Assembly (NCBI GenBank): GCA_019745555.1
Contig: JAIESX010000018.1
Coordinates: forward strand, 1-64,000
DNA length: 64,000 bases
Reading direction: 5' to 3'
Source: Burkholderiaceae bacterium
GTDB taxonomy: Bacteria; Pseudomonadota; Gammaproteobacteria; Burkholderiales; Burkholderiaceae_C
How positions within the stretch are numbered: the stretch's first letter is position 1; each line of letters begins with the position of its first letter. Under the pieces are notes generated by a model. That model worked only from the letters and a program-made list of their open reading frames with translations. It did no database searches and was not told where the DNA came from. The translations under genes were made by a program, and so were the position numbers. This document shows positions 8,789 through 17,380 of the stretch, piece after piece.

Positions 8789-9423
8789 TATCGGACCGCG
8801 CCGCGCCAGCGCCTGTGGTCGCGGCCTTCGACTTCGACGGCACGCTGACCTGGCGTGACACGCTGGGCCCTTTCTTGCGCCGTCTGCTCGGAGCCCCCGG
8901 CTACCTCTGGCTGCTCTTCGCCTGCAGCCCCTGGCTGCTGGCCTGGCTGCTGCGTCTCATCAGCAATCACCGCGCTAAGGCCCGGCTGCTGCAGGCGGCA
9001 CTGGCCGGGCGCCCGGTGGCCGAGGTGGCGCGCTGCGCCCAGGTTTTTGTGCAGCAGGAGTTGCCTCTGCAATGGCGGCCCTGGGCCTTGCAGCGTCTGG
9101 TCGAGCACCAGAAACAGGGCCACCGCTGCGTGCTCGTCAGCGCCTCGACCAGCCCGTACATGCATCTCGTGGGCGCCAGCCTGGGTGTGGACGCCGTGCT
9201 CTGCACCGAAATGGAAGTGCTCGATGGCCGCTACAGCGGCCGCATGGCCACGCCCAACTGCCATGGGGAGGAAAAAGTGCGCCGACTGCAAGCCTGGATG
9301 ACGGCTCAGTACGGCGACGCACTGCCCGAACTGCATGCCTATGGCGACACGTCCGGCGACCATCCCATGCTGCGGCTGGCCCGGCAGGCCTGGTACCGCG
9401 AACGGCCCTGGGCTTCATCCTGA
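8773..9423 (+). CDS. HAD-IB family phosphatase (SerB-like)
   Basis: A 216-residue HAD-superfamily subfamily IB hydrolase. Motif I is FDFDGTLTW with nucleophile Asp20 and acid/base Asp22. Motif II is VLVSASTS. The motif III Lys lies in the segment EEKVRRL, and motif IV is YGDTSGDHPML. The cap region around 35-70 is very hydrophobic (YLWLLFACSPWLLAWLLRL), suggesting membrane association and a lipid-linked substrate. The ATG at 8773 sits inside the end of the GT-C gene, so the two are coupled. In this setting it is a good candidate to remove the 5-phosphate from a polyprenyl-phosphoryl-phosphoribose made by the UbiA protein. This is inferred from context, not motifs. Confidence 0.85.
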   Translation: MSEAVISDRAAPAPVVAAFDFDGTLTWRDTLGPFLRRLLGAPGYLWLLFACSPWLLAWLLRLISNHRAKARLLQAALAGRPVAEVARCAQVFVQQELPLQWRPWALQRLVEHQKQGHRCVLVSASTSPYMHLVGASLGVDAVLCTEMEVLDGRYSGRMATPNCHGEEKVRRLQAWMTAQYGDALPELHAYGDTSGDHPMLRLARQAWYRERPWASS

Positions 9424-9448
9424 AACATTTCGCGATGCTCAAGCGAAC

Positions 9449-9477
9449 CTTGATACATCCCGAAAACGCTTGATACA
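9449..9477. repeat. Two 9-bp direct repeats CTTGATACA, 20 bp apart
   Basis: CTTGATACA occurs at 9449-9457 and again at 9469-9477, exactly 20 bases start to start (about two helical turns). It lies between the HAD gene and the binding-protein gene at 9604. The spacing suits a protein binding one face of the DNA, so an operator is possible. Only these two copies were noticed nearby. Confidence 0.4.
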
Positions 9478-9603
9478 AATCCGACCCAATTTCGACCACT
9501 CTTCTGTATCTCCGCCTTCCGGTGTGTGACAAACTGCACACAGCAAGTCGCCCGCCAGAGGTGACCCAGGATTACCAGCATCCAGCCCTGAGGAGACCGG
9601 AAG

Positions 9604-10713
9604 ATGAGGAAACTTCTAGCCTGCGCCCTGTTCCTGACCCTGGCCCCCGTCGCCTGGGCCCAGGACATCGTCATCGGCCAATCGGTGCCCCTGAGCGGCA
9701 GCAATGCCGACATCGGCCGCGACATGCGCGACGGTGCGCTGGCGATCTTCAACAAGGTCAACGCCAGCAACCAGCTGGGCGGACGCAAGATCCAGCTCGT
9801 GACGCTGGACAACGCCAACAACCGCCAGCGCGCCGCCGAAAACTCCCAGCAGCTCGTGAACCAGGGGGCCCTGGCCCTGTTCGGCTACAACTCGGCGACC
9901 AACAGCGTGGACGCCCTGCCCCTGGTGGCCCAGAACAGCATGCTGTTCCTCGCGCCCTTCAGCGGTTCGCTGAGCCTGCGCAACCACCCCAACGTCTACA
10001 CCATCCGCGCCTCCTACAAGGACGAGACACTCGAGATTCTCGAGTCCAAGCGCGCGGTGGGCTCCAACAAGGCCGTGGTGGTCTACTACGATGACGAGGT
10101 CGGTCGCAGCAACTATGAGGCCGTGGCCGGCACCTTCGCCGACAATGGGCTGGAGCGCCCGCGCGGCGTAGCCGTCAAGCGCGGCGGCGCCGCCGTGAAC
10201 GCGGCCGTGGTCGATGCGATCGCCAAGGACAACCCTCACTATGTGCTGGCGACGACCCAGTTCAACGTGGTCGGTGAATTCCTCAAGATCGCCAACGACA
10301 AGGGTGTACCCATCCCCGTCGCCGCCCTGTCCTTCGTCAACCCTGACGAACTGGTCGCCTCGGTCGGCGACCTGGCCCGGGGCACGGTCGTGGCTCAGGT
10401 CATGCCTTCGCCGCGCAGCTCCAACCAGATCTCGGTCCCGTTGATGAAGGAGTGCGCCGAAGCGCTCAACACGCTCAACGGCGCACGCCTGAACTACACC
10501 ACGCTGGAATCGTGCATCGCCGCCAAGGTCCTGGTCGAGGCAATTAAGAAAGCCGGGCCTCAGGTCACGCGTGCCAGCCTGCTGCAAGCCATGGGCAACC
10601 TGGGGCGCCTGGACCTCAAGGGTTTCAGCCTGAACTTCAGCAATGGCCAGCGCCATGGCAGCAACTGGGTGGAGCTCACGATCCTTTCGCGCGGCAACCG
10701 CTTCGTGCAGTAA
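9604..10713 (+). CDS. Branched-chain amino acid-type ABC transporter substrate-binding protein
   Basis: A 369-residue periplasmic binding protein. It has a Sec signal peptide (MRKLLACALFLTLAPVAWAQ, cleavage expected after AWA) and a type I periplasmic binding fold: DIVIGQSVPLSGSNADIGRD at the start, then GYNSATNSVDALPLV and VVVYYDDEVGRSNYEA in the hinge region. It resembles LivK-like or amide-binding proteins, but no permease or ATPase gene is adjacent. It may work with a transporter elsewhere or as a ligand sensor. The ATG at 9604 follows GAGGAGACCGGAAG. The 180-base upstream region has the CTTGATACA repeats and an inverted repeat TGTGTG-N8-CACACA (9523-9542), possible control sites. Confidence 0.88.
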   Translation: MRKLLACALFLTLAPVAWAQDIVIGQSVPLSGSNADIGRDMRDGALAIFNKVNASNQLGGRKIQLVTLDNANNRQRAAENSQQLVNQGALALFGYNSATNSVDALPLVAQNSMLFLAPFSGSLSLRNHPNVYTIRASYKDETLEILESKRAVGSNKAVVVYYDDEVGRSNYEAVAGTFADNGLERPRGVAVKRGGAAVNAAVVDAIAKDNPHYVLATTQFNVVGEFLKIANDKGVPIPVAALSFVNPDELVASVGDLARGTVVAQVMPSPRSSNQISVPLMKECAEALNTLNGARLNYTTLESCIAAKVLVEAIKKAGPQVTRASLLQAMGNLGRLDLKGFSLNFSNGQRHGSNWVELTILSRGNRFVQ

Positions 10714-10752
10714 ACAGCGCCGGAGCAGACAGGCCCCGGTCCCTGCGCCGGT

Positions 10753-11154
10753 TCAGAGGTGGCTGCAGAACGCCGGCGCGCTGTCCCAACGGTCTGCGCA
10801 GCCGTCGACATAGGTGATGCTCAGGCGCGACAACGCCTCGTCGTCGAGTGCGTCGATGCAGCCCAGGTTCACGCCATACATCTTGCCAATCGGCGTCTCG
10901 GTCCCGATGCCGAAGGCGCGCACGCCGCAGTGCCTGCAGAAGTAATGCTCGTTCTTGCGAGTGTTGAAGAGGTATTTGGTCAGGTCGCCTTCACCGGCCA
11001 GCAGGCGAAATCCGCCCTCGCCCGCCACGGCGGGCCAGAAGCGCGTGCGCCGGCAGATCGAGCAGTTGCATCGGTAGGTGCTTTGCGTCAGATCCAGATC
11101 CGCCTCGAACTGGACGGTGCCGCAGTGGCAGCTGCCTCGGTAGGTTGTGAGCAT
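10753..11154 (-). CDS. GFA-domain zinc protein (first of two)
   Basis: A 133-residue protein of the GFA (glutathione-dependent formaldehyde-activating) fold. The zinc-binding cysteines are in place: SCHCG near the start, CNCSICRR at about 29-36, and HYFCRHCGVRAFG at about 71-83. The family is broad. Few members have been shown to act on S-hydroxymethyl-glutathione, so the real reaction is unknown. It starts 20 bases downstream of a second GFA gene in the same direction, so the two are probably co-transcribed. Its 3' end faces the end of the binding-protein gene 39 bases away. Confidence 0.85.
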   Translation of the reverse strand: MLTTYRGSCHCGTVQFEADLDLTQSTYRCNCSICRRTRFWPAVAGEGGFRLLAGEGDLTKYLFNTRKNEHYFCRHCGVRAFGIGTETPIGKMYGVNLGCIDALDDEALSRLSITYVDGCADRWDSAPAFCSHL

Positions 11155-11174
11155 GGGGCCCCCTCGTGAGTGCT

Positions 11175-11576
11175 TCAGACCGGCGCCCGCTCCGCGTGCT
11201 GCGGCAGCCCGTCATGGATCTCGTACCAGGGTGCCTTGGAGCCCACGAAGATGTGCTGCTGCGGCCCCTGCGCCAGCGGCGTGTCCAGCAGGCCCAGACG
11301 CAGGCGCAGGAAACCCGGACCGCTGTCGCGCTTGCTGTAGACCGGCGCACCGCATTGGCCACAGAACACACGGTGCACGCCGGCCACCGTGCTGTAGGTC
11401 TTGAGCGCCTCACCCCCCTGCAGCAGACGGAACTCGCTTTCCTTCACGGTGGCGTTGGCAGCAAACACCGAGCCGTTGGCCTTGCGGCAACGAGAGCAGT
11501 GGCAGTAGGCGGCGGCGCTGAGCTCGCCATGAATCTCGTAGTGAATGGCGCCACAGAGGCAGCTGCCTTGGTACAT
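11175..11576 (-). CDS. GFA-domain zinc protein (second of two)
   Basis: A 133-residue GFA-fold protein with the same cysteine layout as its neighbour: GSCLCGAIHYEI, YCHCSRCRK and FCGQCGAPVYSKR. The ATG at 11574-11576 gives the normal family start MYQGSCLCG. The two GFA proteins share the scaffold but little else, so this is an old duplication or two independent recruits, not a recent tandem copy. It is divergent from cysB, with 157 bases between starts. Function is unknown beyond probable zinc binding. Confidence 0.85.
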   Translation of the reverse strand: MYQGSCLCGAIHYEIHGELSAAAYCHCSRCRKANGSVFAANATVKESEFRLLQGGEALKTYSTVAGVHRVFCGQCGAPVYSKRDSGPGFLRLRLGLLDTPLAQGPQQHIFVGSKAPWYEIHDGLPQHAERAPV

Positions 11577-11733
11577 GTCTGGGACCTTTCCTGTCGTTGG
11601 CCTCAAGAGGCGGCTTGCGCCGGGCGCTGCTCATTGTGCGACCGAACCCACAGATCGGCCGCAACTGGCTCTGAAGACGCCACCCCTTAGATTCACAAGG
11701 CATAATAAACGTCGTCTTTATCAGGATTTCACG

Positions 11734-12687
11734 ATGAATCTGCACCAATTCCGCTTCGTGCAGGAGGCCGCCCGTCAGGGCCTGAACCTTACGGAAGCGG
11801 CCAAGGCCCTGCACACCTCCCAGCCCGGCGTGTCCAAGGCCATCATCGAACTCGAGGAAGAGCTGGGCATCGATATCTTTGCCCGCCACGGCAAGCGCCT
11901 CAAGCGCATCACCGAACCCGGCCAGCAGGTACTGAAAAGCATCGAACTCATCATGCGCGAGGTGGGCAACCTCAAGCGCATCGGCGAGCAGTACAGCAAG
12001 CAGGACAGCGGCACGCTTTCCATCGCCACCACCCACACCCAGGCGCGCTACGTGCTGCCCGGGCCCGTGGCCAAGCTGCGCGCGGCCTGGCCCAAGGTCA
12101 ACCTCTCGCTGCACCAGGGCAACCCCGACCAGGTGGCGCGCATGCTCATCGACGAAGTGGCCGAGATCGGCATCGCCACCGAATCGCTGGCCGACTATGA
12201 CGAGCTCGTCACCCTGCCCTGCTACGAATGGCAGCACGTGCTGGTGCTGCCTGCCAGCCACCCCCTGGCCGGCAAGGAACGCCTGAGCCTCGAAGACCTG
12301 GCTGCCGAGCCGCTGATCACCTACCACCCCACCTTCACCGGCCGCACGCGCATCGACACGGCCTTTGCCCAGCGCAAGCTCAACCCGCGCATCGTGCTCG
12401 AAGCCATCGACTCCGACGTCATCACCACCTACGTCAAGCTCGGCATGGGCCTGGGCCTGGTGGCAGAGATGGCCGTGCGCAACATGCCCGTGCTGGCCGG
12501 CACCGAGGAGTTGGTGGTGCACCCCCTGGGCCACCTCTTCGGCAAGAACGTCACGCGCGTGGCCTTCAAGAAAGGCGCCTACCTGCGCAACTTCGTCTAC
12601 GAATTTGCCGAGCTGCTCAGCGAACGCCTGCAGCGCGAGCTCGTGGCGCGCGTGATGCGTGGCGAACACACGGATTACGAGCTCTGA
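11734..12687 (+). CDS. cysB: CysB-type LysR transcriptional regulator of sulfur assimilation
   Basis: A 317-residue LysR-family regulator of the CysB/Cbl branch. The N-terminal winged helix-turn-helix is MNLHQFRFVQEAARQGLNLTEAAKALHTSQPGVSKAI. The CysB-type C-terminal inducer domain includes TLSIATTHTQARYVLP and ITYHPTFTGRTRID, the sulfate/N-acetylserine pocket segments. It normally activates sulfate uptake and reduction genes when N-acetylserine is high. The sulfate transporter (43-48 kb) and the cysI-cysHDN cluster (52-57 kb) are its likely targets here, although it lies some 30-40 kb away. CysB and Cbl cannot be separated with certainty, but the length and start favour CysB. Confidence 0.92.
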   Translation: MNLHQFRFVQEAARQGLNLTEAAKALHTSQPGVSKAIIELEEELGIDIFARHGKRLKRITEPGQQVLKSIELIMREVGNLKRIGEQYSKQDSGTLSIATTHTQARYVLPGPVAKLRAAWPKVNLSLHQGNPDQVARMLIDEVAEIGIATESLADYDELVTLPCYEWQHVLVLPASHPLAGKERLSLEDLAAEPLITYHPTFTGRTRIDTAFAQRKLNPRIVLEAIDSDVITTYVKLGMGLGLVAEMAVRNMPVLAGTEELVVHPLGHLFGKNVTRVAFKKGAYLRNFVYEFAELLSERLQRELVARVMRGEHTDYEL

Positions 12688-12691
12688 CCCT

Positions 12692-12751
12692 GCCCTTCGC
12701 CCTGAGCTTATCGAAGGGCGGCGGGGCTTCGACAGCGCTCAGCCCGCAAGG
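12692..12751. repeat. REP-like repeat pair in inverted arrangement
   Basis: GCCCTTCG (12692-12699) and CGAAGGGC (12712-12719) form an 8-bp stem around CCCTGAGCTTAT. It is followed at about 12726-12751 by a related sequence in the opposite sense (GCTTCGACAGCGCTCAGCCCG). This is the TTCG..CTGAGC..CGAA intergenic repeat common in Burkholderiales genomes, here as two facing units. It sits just after cysB and may also stop or stabilise its transcript. Confidence 0.65.
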
Positions 12752-12783
12752 AAAATAAGCGCACCCGCACGACAATACGCACC

Positions 12784-13944
12784 ATGACCACCGTACGTAC
12801 CCCTGAACTCGTCAGCCGCCTGCCTAAGGTCGGCACCACCATCTTCACCGTCATGTCCGCCCTGGCCGCCGAAAAAGGCGCCGTCAACCTGGGCCAGGGC
12901 TTCCCGGACTTCGAAGGCGACCCGCGCCTGGTGGACGCCGTCACGAAAGCCATGCAAGGCGGCCTCAACCAGTACCCGCCCATGACCGGCGTGCCCGCGC
13001 TGCGCGAAGCCATCGCGAAAAAGGTCGAGGCCATCTACGGCCACCGTTACGACGCCAACACCGAGATCACCATCACCGCCGGCGCCACCCAGGCCATCCT
13101 CACGGCCATCCTGGCCATCGTGCACCCGGGTGACGAGGTCATCGTGCTCGAGCCTTGCTACGACAGCTATGTGCCCAATATCGAGCTGGCCGGCGGCGTG
13201 GTGGTGCGCGTGCCGCTCACCCCCGGCAGCTTCCGCCCTGACTTCGCCAAGATCGCCGCCGCCATCACACCGAAGACGCGCGCCATCCTCATCAACAGCC
13301 CGCACAACCCCAGCGGCATGGTCTGGACCAAAGAGGAAATGCTGCAGCTGCAGGACCTGCTGGCCCCGACCGACATCCTCGTCATCAGCGACGAGGTCTA
13401 CGAGCACATGGTCTTCGACGGCAAGGCGCACGAAAGCGCCGCGCGTTTTCCGGGCCTGGCCGCGCGCAGCTTCATCGTCAGCAGCTTCGGCAAGACCTAC
13501 CACGTCACCGGCTGGAAGGTCGGCTACGTGGCCGCGCCCGCGCCACTCACCGCCGAGTTCCGCAAGGTGCACCAGTTCAACGTCTTCACCGTCAACACCC
13601 CGGTGCAGCACGGGCTGGCCGCCTACATGGCCGACCCCAAGCCCTATCTGGAGCTGCCCGCCTTCTACCAGCGCAAGCGCGACCTCTTCCGTGAAGGCCT
13701 GAAGAAAACCAAGTTCCGCATGCTGCCCGGCCAGGGCACCTACTTCCAGTGCGTGGACATCTCGGCTGTGAGTGACCTGAACGAGGCCGAGTTCTGCAAG
13801 TGGCTCACCACCGAGATCGGCGTGGCCGCGATTCCGCTCTCGGCCTTCTACGGCAACGGCTTCGACCAGAAGGTCGTGCGTTTCTGCTTTGCGAAGAAGG
13901 ACGAGACCCTGCAGACGGCGCTGGAACGACTGGCCCGGCTGTGA
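12784..13944 (+). CDS. Pyridoxal phosphate aminotransferase, methionine aminotransferase (YbdL) type
   Basis: A 386-residue class I aminotransferase. Motifs include VNLGQGFPDFEGDPRLVDAV near the N-terminus, the cofactor-binding ITAGATQAIL, NSPHNPSGMV, the aspartate segment ISDEVYEHMVFDG, and SSFGKTYHVTGWKVGY with the Schiff-base lysine. YbdL-like enzymes prefer methionine and glutamine/histidine-type donors and can re-make methionine from its keto acid. Closely related sequences include kynurenine aminotransferases, so the substrate call is moderate. It lies 96 bases after cysB, with the REP pair between them. Confidence 0.85.
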   Translation: MTTVRTPELVSRLPKVGTTIFTVMSALAAEKGAVNLGQGFPDFEGDPRLVDAVTKAMQGGLNQYPPMTGVPALREAIAKKVEAIYGHRYDANTEITITAGATQAILTAILAIVHPGDEVIVLEPCYDSYVPNIELAGGVVVRVPLTPGSFRPDFAKIAAAITPKTRAILINSPHNPSGMVWTKEEMLQLQDLLAPTDILVISDEVYEHMVFDGKAHESAARFPGLAARSFIVSSFGKTYHVTGWKVGYVAAPAPLTAEFRKVHQFNVFTVNTPVQHGLAAYMADPKPYLELPAFYQRKRDLFREGLKKTKFRMLPGQGTYFQCVDISAVSDLNEAEFCKWLTTEIGVAAIPLSAFYGNGFDQKVVRFCFAKKDETLQTALERLARL

Positions 13945-13946
13945 AC

Positions 13947-13966
13947 GAGACCCCCCAGGGGGGCTC
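13947..13966. terminator. Possible bidirectional hairpin between convergent genes
   Basis: GAGACCCCCCAGGGGGGCTC is almost a perfect inverted repeat (CCCCCC/GGGGGG flanked by GAG/CTC). It sits between the ends of the aminotransferase gene and the convergent M20 peptidase gene. There is no clear T-run, so a terminator role is a guess from position and strength. Confidence 0.4.
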
Positions 13967-13971
13967 TTGGA

Positions 13972-15180
13972 TCACACGCCGGACACCCGGCCGGGCAGGT
14001 AACGTTCGACGAGGCGGACCCAGAAGGCCGCCGCCGGCGCGAGGATCGCATCGTTGAAGTCGTATTGCGGGTTGTGCACGGCGCACGCGCCGGGTTCGCC
14101 GCCCGCTCCGTTGCCCACATAAAAGTAGCAGCCGGGGACCTCCTGCAACATGTAGGCGAAGTCCTCGCTGGCCGTGATCGGCGCAATCTGCGTGATGACG
14201 CGTTCCGGGCCGAAGAGCTCGGTCGCCACCTGTGTCGCGAACGTCGTGGCCGCAGCGTCGTTGACCAGCACGGGATAGCCGTCGCGCCAATCTACGGATG
14301 CCGCCACGCCCAGGCTGGCCGCCTGCTGTGTGGCGACTTCCATGATGCGCCGCTTCAGCAGCGTGCGCACCGACGGGTCCAGCGCACGCACGCTGAGTTC
14401 CATGCGTGCCTGGTCGGCCACGACATTGTTGGCCTCGCCCGCATGCAGCGCTCCCACCGTCACCACCGCCGTGTGCAGCGGATCGACGTTGCGTGCCACG
14501 ATGGTCTGCAGCGCCATGACAATGGCCGCCGCTGCCACGACCGCATCGGCCGTCTGGTGGGGCATGGCGCCGTGGCCGCCCTTGCCCTGCAGGTGGATCG
14601 TCGCGTAATCGCTGGAGGCCATGGTGGGGCCGGCGCGGAAGGCGAAGTGCCCGGCCGGCAGGCCCGGCTGGTTGTGCAGCGCGAAGATTCGTTCGCACGG
14701 AAAGCGCTCGAACAGGCCCTCGGCCATCATGCGCGCGGCACCGGCCTGGCCCTCCTCCGCGGGCTGGAAGATCAGATGCACCGTGCCGTCGAAGGCTGCG
14801 TCCTCGACGATGGCGCGCGCCGCCGCCAGCAGTGCCGCCGTGTGACCGTCGTGACCGCAGGCGTGCATGCGGCCCGCATGCACGCTGGCCCAGGGCCGTT
14901 GCACCGACTCCTGGATGGGCAGGGCGTCCATGTCGGCCCGCAGACCGATGGCGCGCTGGCTGCTCCCGCGCCGGAGGGTCCCCACGACGCCGGTGCCGCC
15001 CAGGCCACGGTCTACCGCGTAGCCCCAGGCGGCCAGCCGGGTTGCGACCAGTTCGGAGGTGCGGTGCTCCTCATAGGCCAGCTCCGGGTGCTGATGGATA
15101 TCCCGGCGCAGCGTGATGAACTCGCCCACGCGCGTGGCCAGGCTACGGGACAGATAGCTCGCCGCGTCGGGAACGGCCAT
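13972..15180 (-). CDS. M20 family amidohydrolase/peptidase (hippurate hydrolase-like)
   Basis: A 402-residue M20D-type zinc amidohydrolase. It has RRDIHQHPELAYEEHRTSE near the start, ADMDALPIQE, then GRMHACGHDGHTAALL with metal ligands, and PAEEGQAGA with the catalytic Glu. The dimerisation-domain segment GKGGHGAMPHQTADAV follows. Such enzymes cleave N-acyl amino acids, hippurate or indole-acetyl conjugates. The ATG overlaps the stop of the upstream binding-protein gene (TGATG), so the two are coupled; a GTG one codon earlier is also possible. It forms a transport-and-hydrolysis unit with the Bug protein, divergent from a LysR gene. The true substrate is unknown. Confidence 0.9.
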   Translation of the reverse strand: MAVPDAASYLSRSLATRVGEFITLRRDIHQHPELAYEEHRTSELVATRLAAWGYAVDRGLGGTGVVGTLRRGSSQRAIGLRADMDALPIQESVQRPWASVHAGRMHACGHDGHTAALLAAARAIVEDAAFDGTVHLIFQPAEEGQAGAARMMAEGLFERFPCERIFALHNQPGLPAGHFAFRAGPTMASSDYATIHLQGKGGHGAMPHQTADAVVAAAAIVMALQTIVARNVDPLHTAVVTVGALHAGEANNVVADQARMELSVRALDPSVRTLLKRRIMEVATQQAASLGVAASVDWRDGYPVLVNDAAATTFATQVATELFGPERVITQIAPITASEDFAYMLQEVPGCYFYVGNGAGGEPGACAVHNPQYDFNDAILAPAAAFWVRLVERYLPGRVSGV

Positions 15181-16172
15181 CACTGTGCCTGCAGATTGAT
15201 GCCGCTGGCAATGCTGCGGTAGCGTGCAATGCCTTCCGCGTAGAGGCGATCGAGCGCCGGCAGTGCCTGGGGCCGCGGCACGGTGATCGCCTGCGCTTCC
15301 AGGGCAGCGCGCACGCCGGCATCGTTGGCCACCTCGCCCAGGGCCTTGTGCAGCGCCTGCACCACCGCCTCCGGCGTGTCCTTGCGCACGAAGTAACCGG
15401 ACCAGGTGGAGAAGACGAAATCCTTGAGGGCCTTGCTTTCGGTGACCGAGGGATAGGTCTTGAGCATCTCCTGTCGCTCTGCGGAGAGCGTGACCACGAC
15501 CTTCATGCGGCCCTGCTCGACCATCTGGACCTGGCTCTTGCCGTAGGGCGAGATGAAGATGTCCACCAGGCCGGCCATCACGTCCTGCTGTGCCGGGGCG
15601 ATGCCCTTGTACGGCACATGGGTCATGGGCGCCCCGACCACCTTGGAGAGCTGCTCGCCCAGCACGTGGTACAGCGAGCCCGCACCGACGCTGGCGAAGG
15701 TCAGGGGCTTGCCCTCGGCGGCGGCCTTGCGCGCGTAGGCCGCGAGTTCGTCGCCATTGGAGACCGGGAGACCATTGCGGGCGAACATGGCCAGCGGGTT
15801 CACCGCGATCATCTGCACCAGCCGGAAATCCTCGCTGCGGTACTTGATGGCGCTGTTGGCCAGGGGCGCGAGTATCAGTTCGTTGGGGCCGCCCTGGAAG
15901 ATCAGGTGTCCGTCGCCCGGCGCCTGGAGCACCTTCTGCGCCGCAATGCCGCCGCTCGCACCGGCGATGTTCTCGACGATCACCGGCTGCCCGAGCTGCT
16001 TTGCCAGCACCGTGTTGAGCGACCGCGCGATCACGTCCGACACGCCACCGGCCGGATAGGGAACGACCAGGCTCACGGTCTTGTTCGGAAAGGACTGAGC
16101 GAGAGCTGAGCCCACGGTCAGCATGGCTGCGGTCGCGGCCAGGACGGCGCGGCGGTTGAGGATGGTGTACAC
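15180..16172 (-). CDS. Bug/TctC family tripartite tricarboxylate-type substrate-binding protein
   Basis: A 330-residue periplasmic receptor of the Bug family, greatly expanded in Burkholderiales. The signal peptide contains NRRAVLAATAAMLTVGSALAQ, cut after ALA, with an RR pair that could allow Tat export. The mature start FPNKTVSLVVPYPAGGVSDVIAR is diagnostic, with the PAGG loop that contacts carboxylate groups. THVPYKGIAPAQQDVMAG is the second conserved loop. It starts with GTG at 16170-16172, supported by AAGGAG nine bases upstream. No TctA/TctB membrane genes are nearby. It is coupled to the M20 hydrolase. Confidence 0.92.
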   Translation of the reverse strand: MYTILNRRAVLAATAAMLTVGSALAQSFPNKTVSLVVPYPAGGVSDVIARSLNTVLAKQLGQPVIVENIAGASGGIAAQKVLQAPGDGHLIFQGGPNELILAPLANSAIKYRSEDFRLVQMIAVNPLAMFARNGLPVSNGDELAAYARKAAAEGKPLTFASVGAGSLYHVLGEQLSKVVGAPMTHVPYKGIAPAQQDVMAGLVDIFISPYGKSQVQMVEQGRMKVVVTLSAERQEMLKTYPSVTESKALKDFVFSTWSGYFVRKDTPEAVVQALHKALGEVANDAGVRAALEAQAITVPRPQALPALDRLYAEGIARYRSIASGINLQAQ

Positions 16173-16275
16173 GGTTGTCTCCTTGTTGGTTGGGTTGAAA
16201 CGGATGCTACGAGCCGCAAAACATGATGTCTAATGTATTTTTAGAACACTTCAATTAACCAAAAAGGCATAGAAG

Positions 16276-17169
16276 ATGACCCTCGTCCAGCTACGCCAGT
16301 TCGTGGTCCTCGCCCGCGCGGGCTCATTCCTGCGTGCCGCGCAACAGCTGCACATCACCCAGCCTGCCCTCAGCCGCAGCATCAAGGCACTTGAAGACGA
16401 TCTGGGCAGCCTGCTGTTCGACCGCGTGGGGCGCAGGATCGAGCTCACCCCTTTCGGCCGGTCGACGCTGCAGCGCGCGCAATCGCTGCTGGATGACGCA
16501 GCGCAGCTGCGCGCTGGCGGCGGCGAGCTCGGGGAAGACGAGCAGGGCAGCGTGCGTATCGGCCTGAGCTCCGGTCCGGGGCGCCTTCTGGGTGTCCCCA
16601 TCCTGCGCCACGTCGCGCACCACTTGCCGCGCTTTCGCGTTGCGCTGGCGCGCGGCCACACCGATACGCTGGTCAGCCTGCTGCGCGAAGGTGCCCTCGA
16701 TGCCATCATCGTCGACATCCGCTATCTCAAGCCCGCGTCGGACCTTCATGTGGAGCAACAGGTGCAGAGCAAGGGGGCCGTACTTTGCCGGGCAGGTCAT
16801 CCCCTGCTCAAGAAACGTCGGGTCACCTTCAACGACCTGCTGGGCTACCCCGTGGCCAGCACGCCGCTCAGCGATGAACTCGCGCGGATCCTGGTGGAGT
16901 ACTATGGTGAACGTGCGCATCCCGACACCCTGGTCCGCCTGGAGAGCGACGAGATCAGCACGCTGGTGGAGCTGGCCGAAACGACCGATGCCGTCCTGCT
17001 TGCCGTACGCGCCGCGGCGCCTCAGTTGCGCGAGCTACCGGTGGACGCCGCCTTCCACACCTTCGCCCGGTACGGGCTGGTCACGCTGGCGCGCCGATCG
17101 GAAGACCGATTCCTTCCAGTTCTCCGCACGGTCATGACGCAGGTGTTCGCAGAGCCCTCATCCGCCTAG
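16276..17169 (+). CDS. LysR-family transcriptional regulator
   Basis: A 297-residue LysR regulator. The N-terminal helix-turn-helix is VLARAGSFLRAAQQLHITQPALSRSIKALED, followed by a LysR_substrate effector domain (about 90-295). It is divergent from the Bug/M20 pair with 103 bases between start codons. This is the usual layout for a local regulator that controls the opposite operon and itself. The gap is A/T-rich around 16225-16260 and would hold the operator and both promoters. The effector is probably the compound bound by the Bug protein; this is inferred only from layout. Confidence 0.9.
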   Translation: MTLVQLRQFVVLARAGSFLRAAQQLHITQPALSRSIKALEDDLGSLLFDRVGRRIELTPFGRSTLQRAQSLLDDAAQLRAGGGELGEDEQGSVRIGLSSGPGRLLGVPILRHVAHHLPRFRVALARGHTDTLVSLLREGALDAIIVDIRYLKPASDLHVEQQVQSKGAVLCRAGHPLLKKRRVTFNDLLGYPVASTPLSDELARILVEYYGERAHPDTLVRLESDEISTLVELAETTDAVLLAVRAAAPQLRELPVDAAFHTFARYGLVTLARRSEDRFLPVLRTVMTQVFAEPSSA

Positions 17170-17380
17170 AGCACACGGAGCCCGGCGTGGAAGCTGATGG
17201 CGGGAACACTTCTCCAGCTCCCCAGTGCAGCCCTGCCCGCCAACACGCTGCTGACCTTCGGCACCACGCCCGGGCGGCGGTACCCGTTCCGGCCAGAAGA
17301 ACGGGCGATTTCGCTTTTCCAGAAAAGATGGGACACTGAGCAACGCACTGTGAAGCGCTGAGCGTAATGTGAACTTGTCT

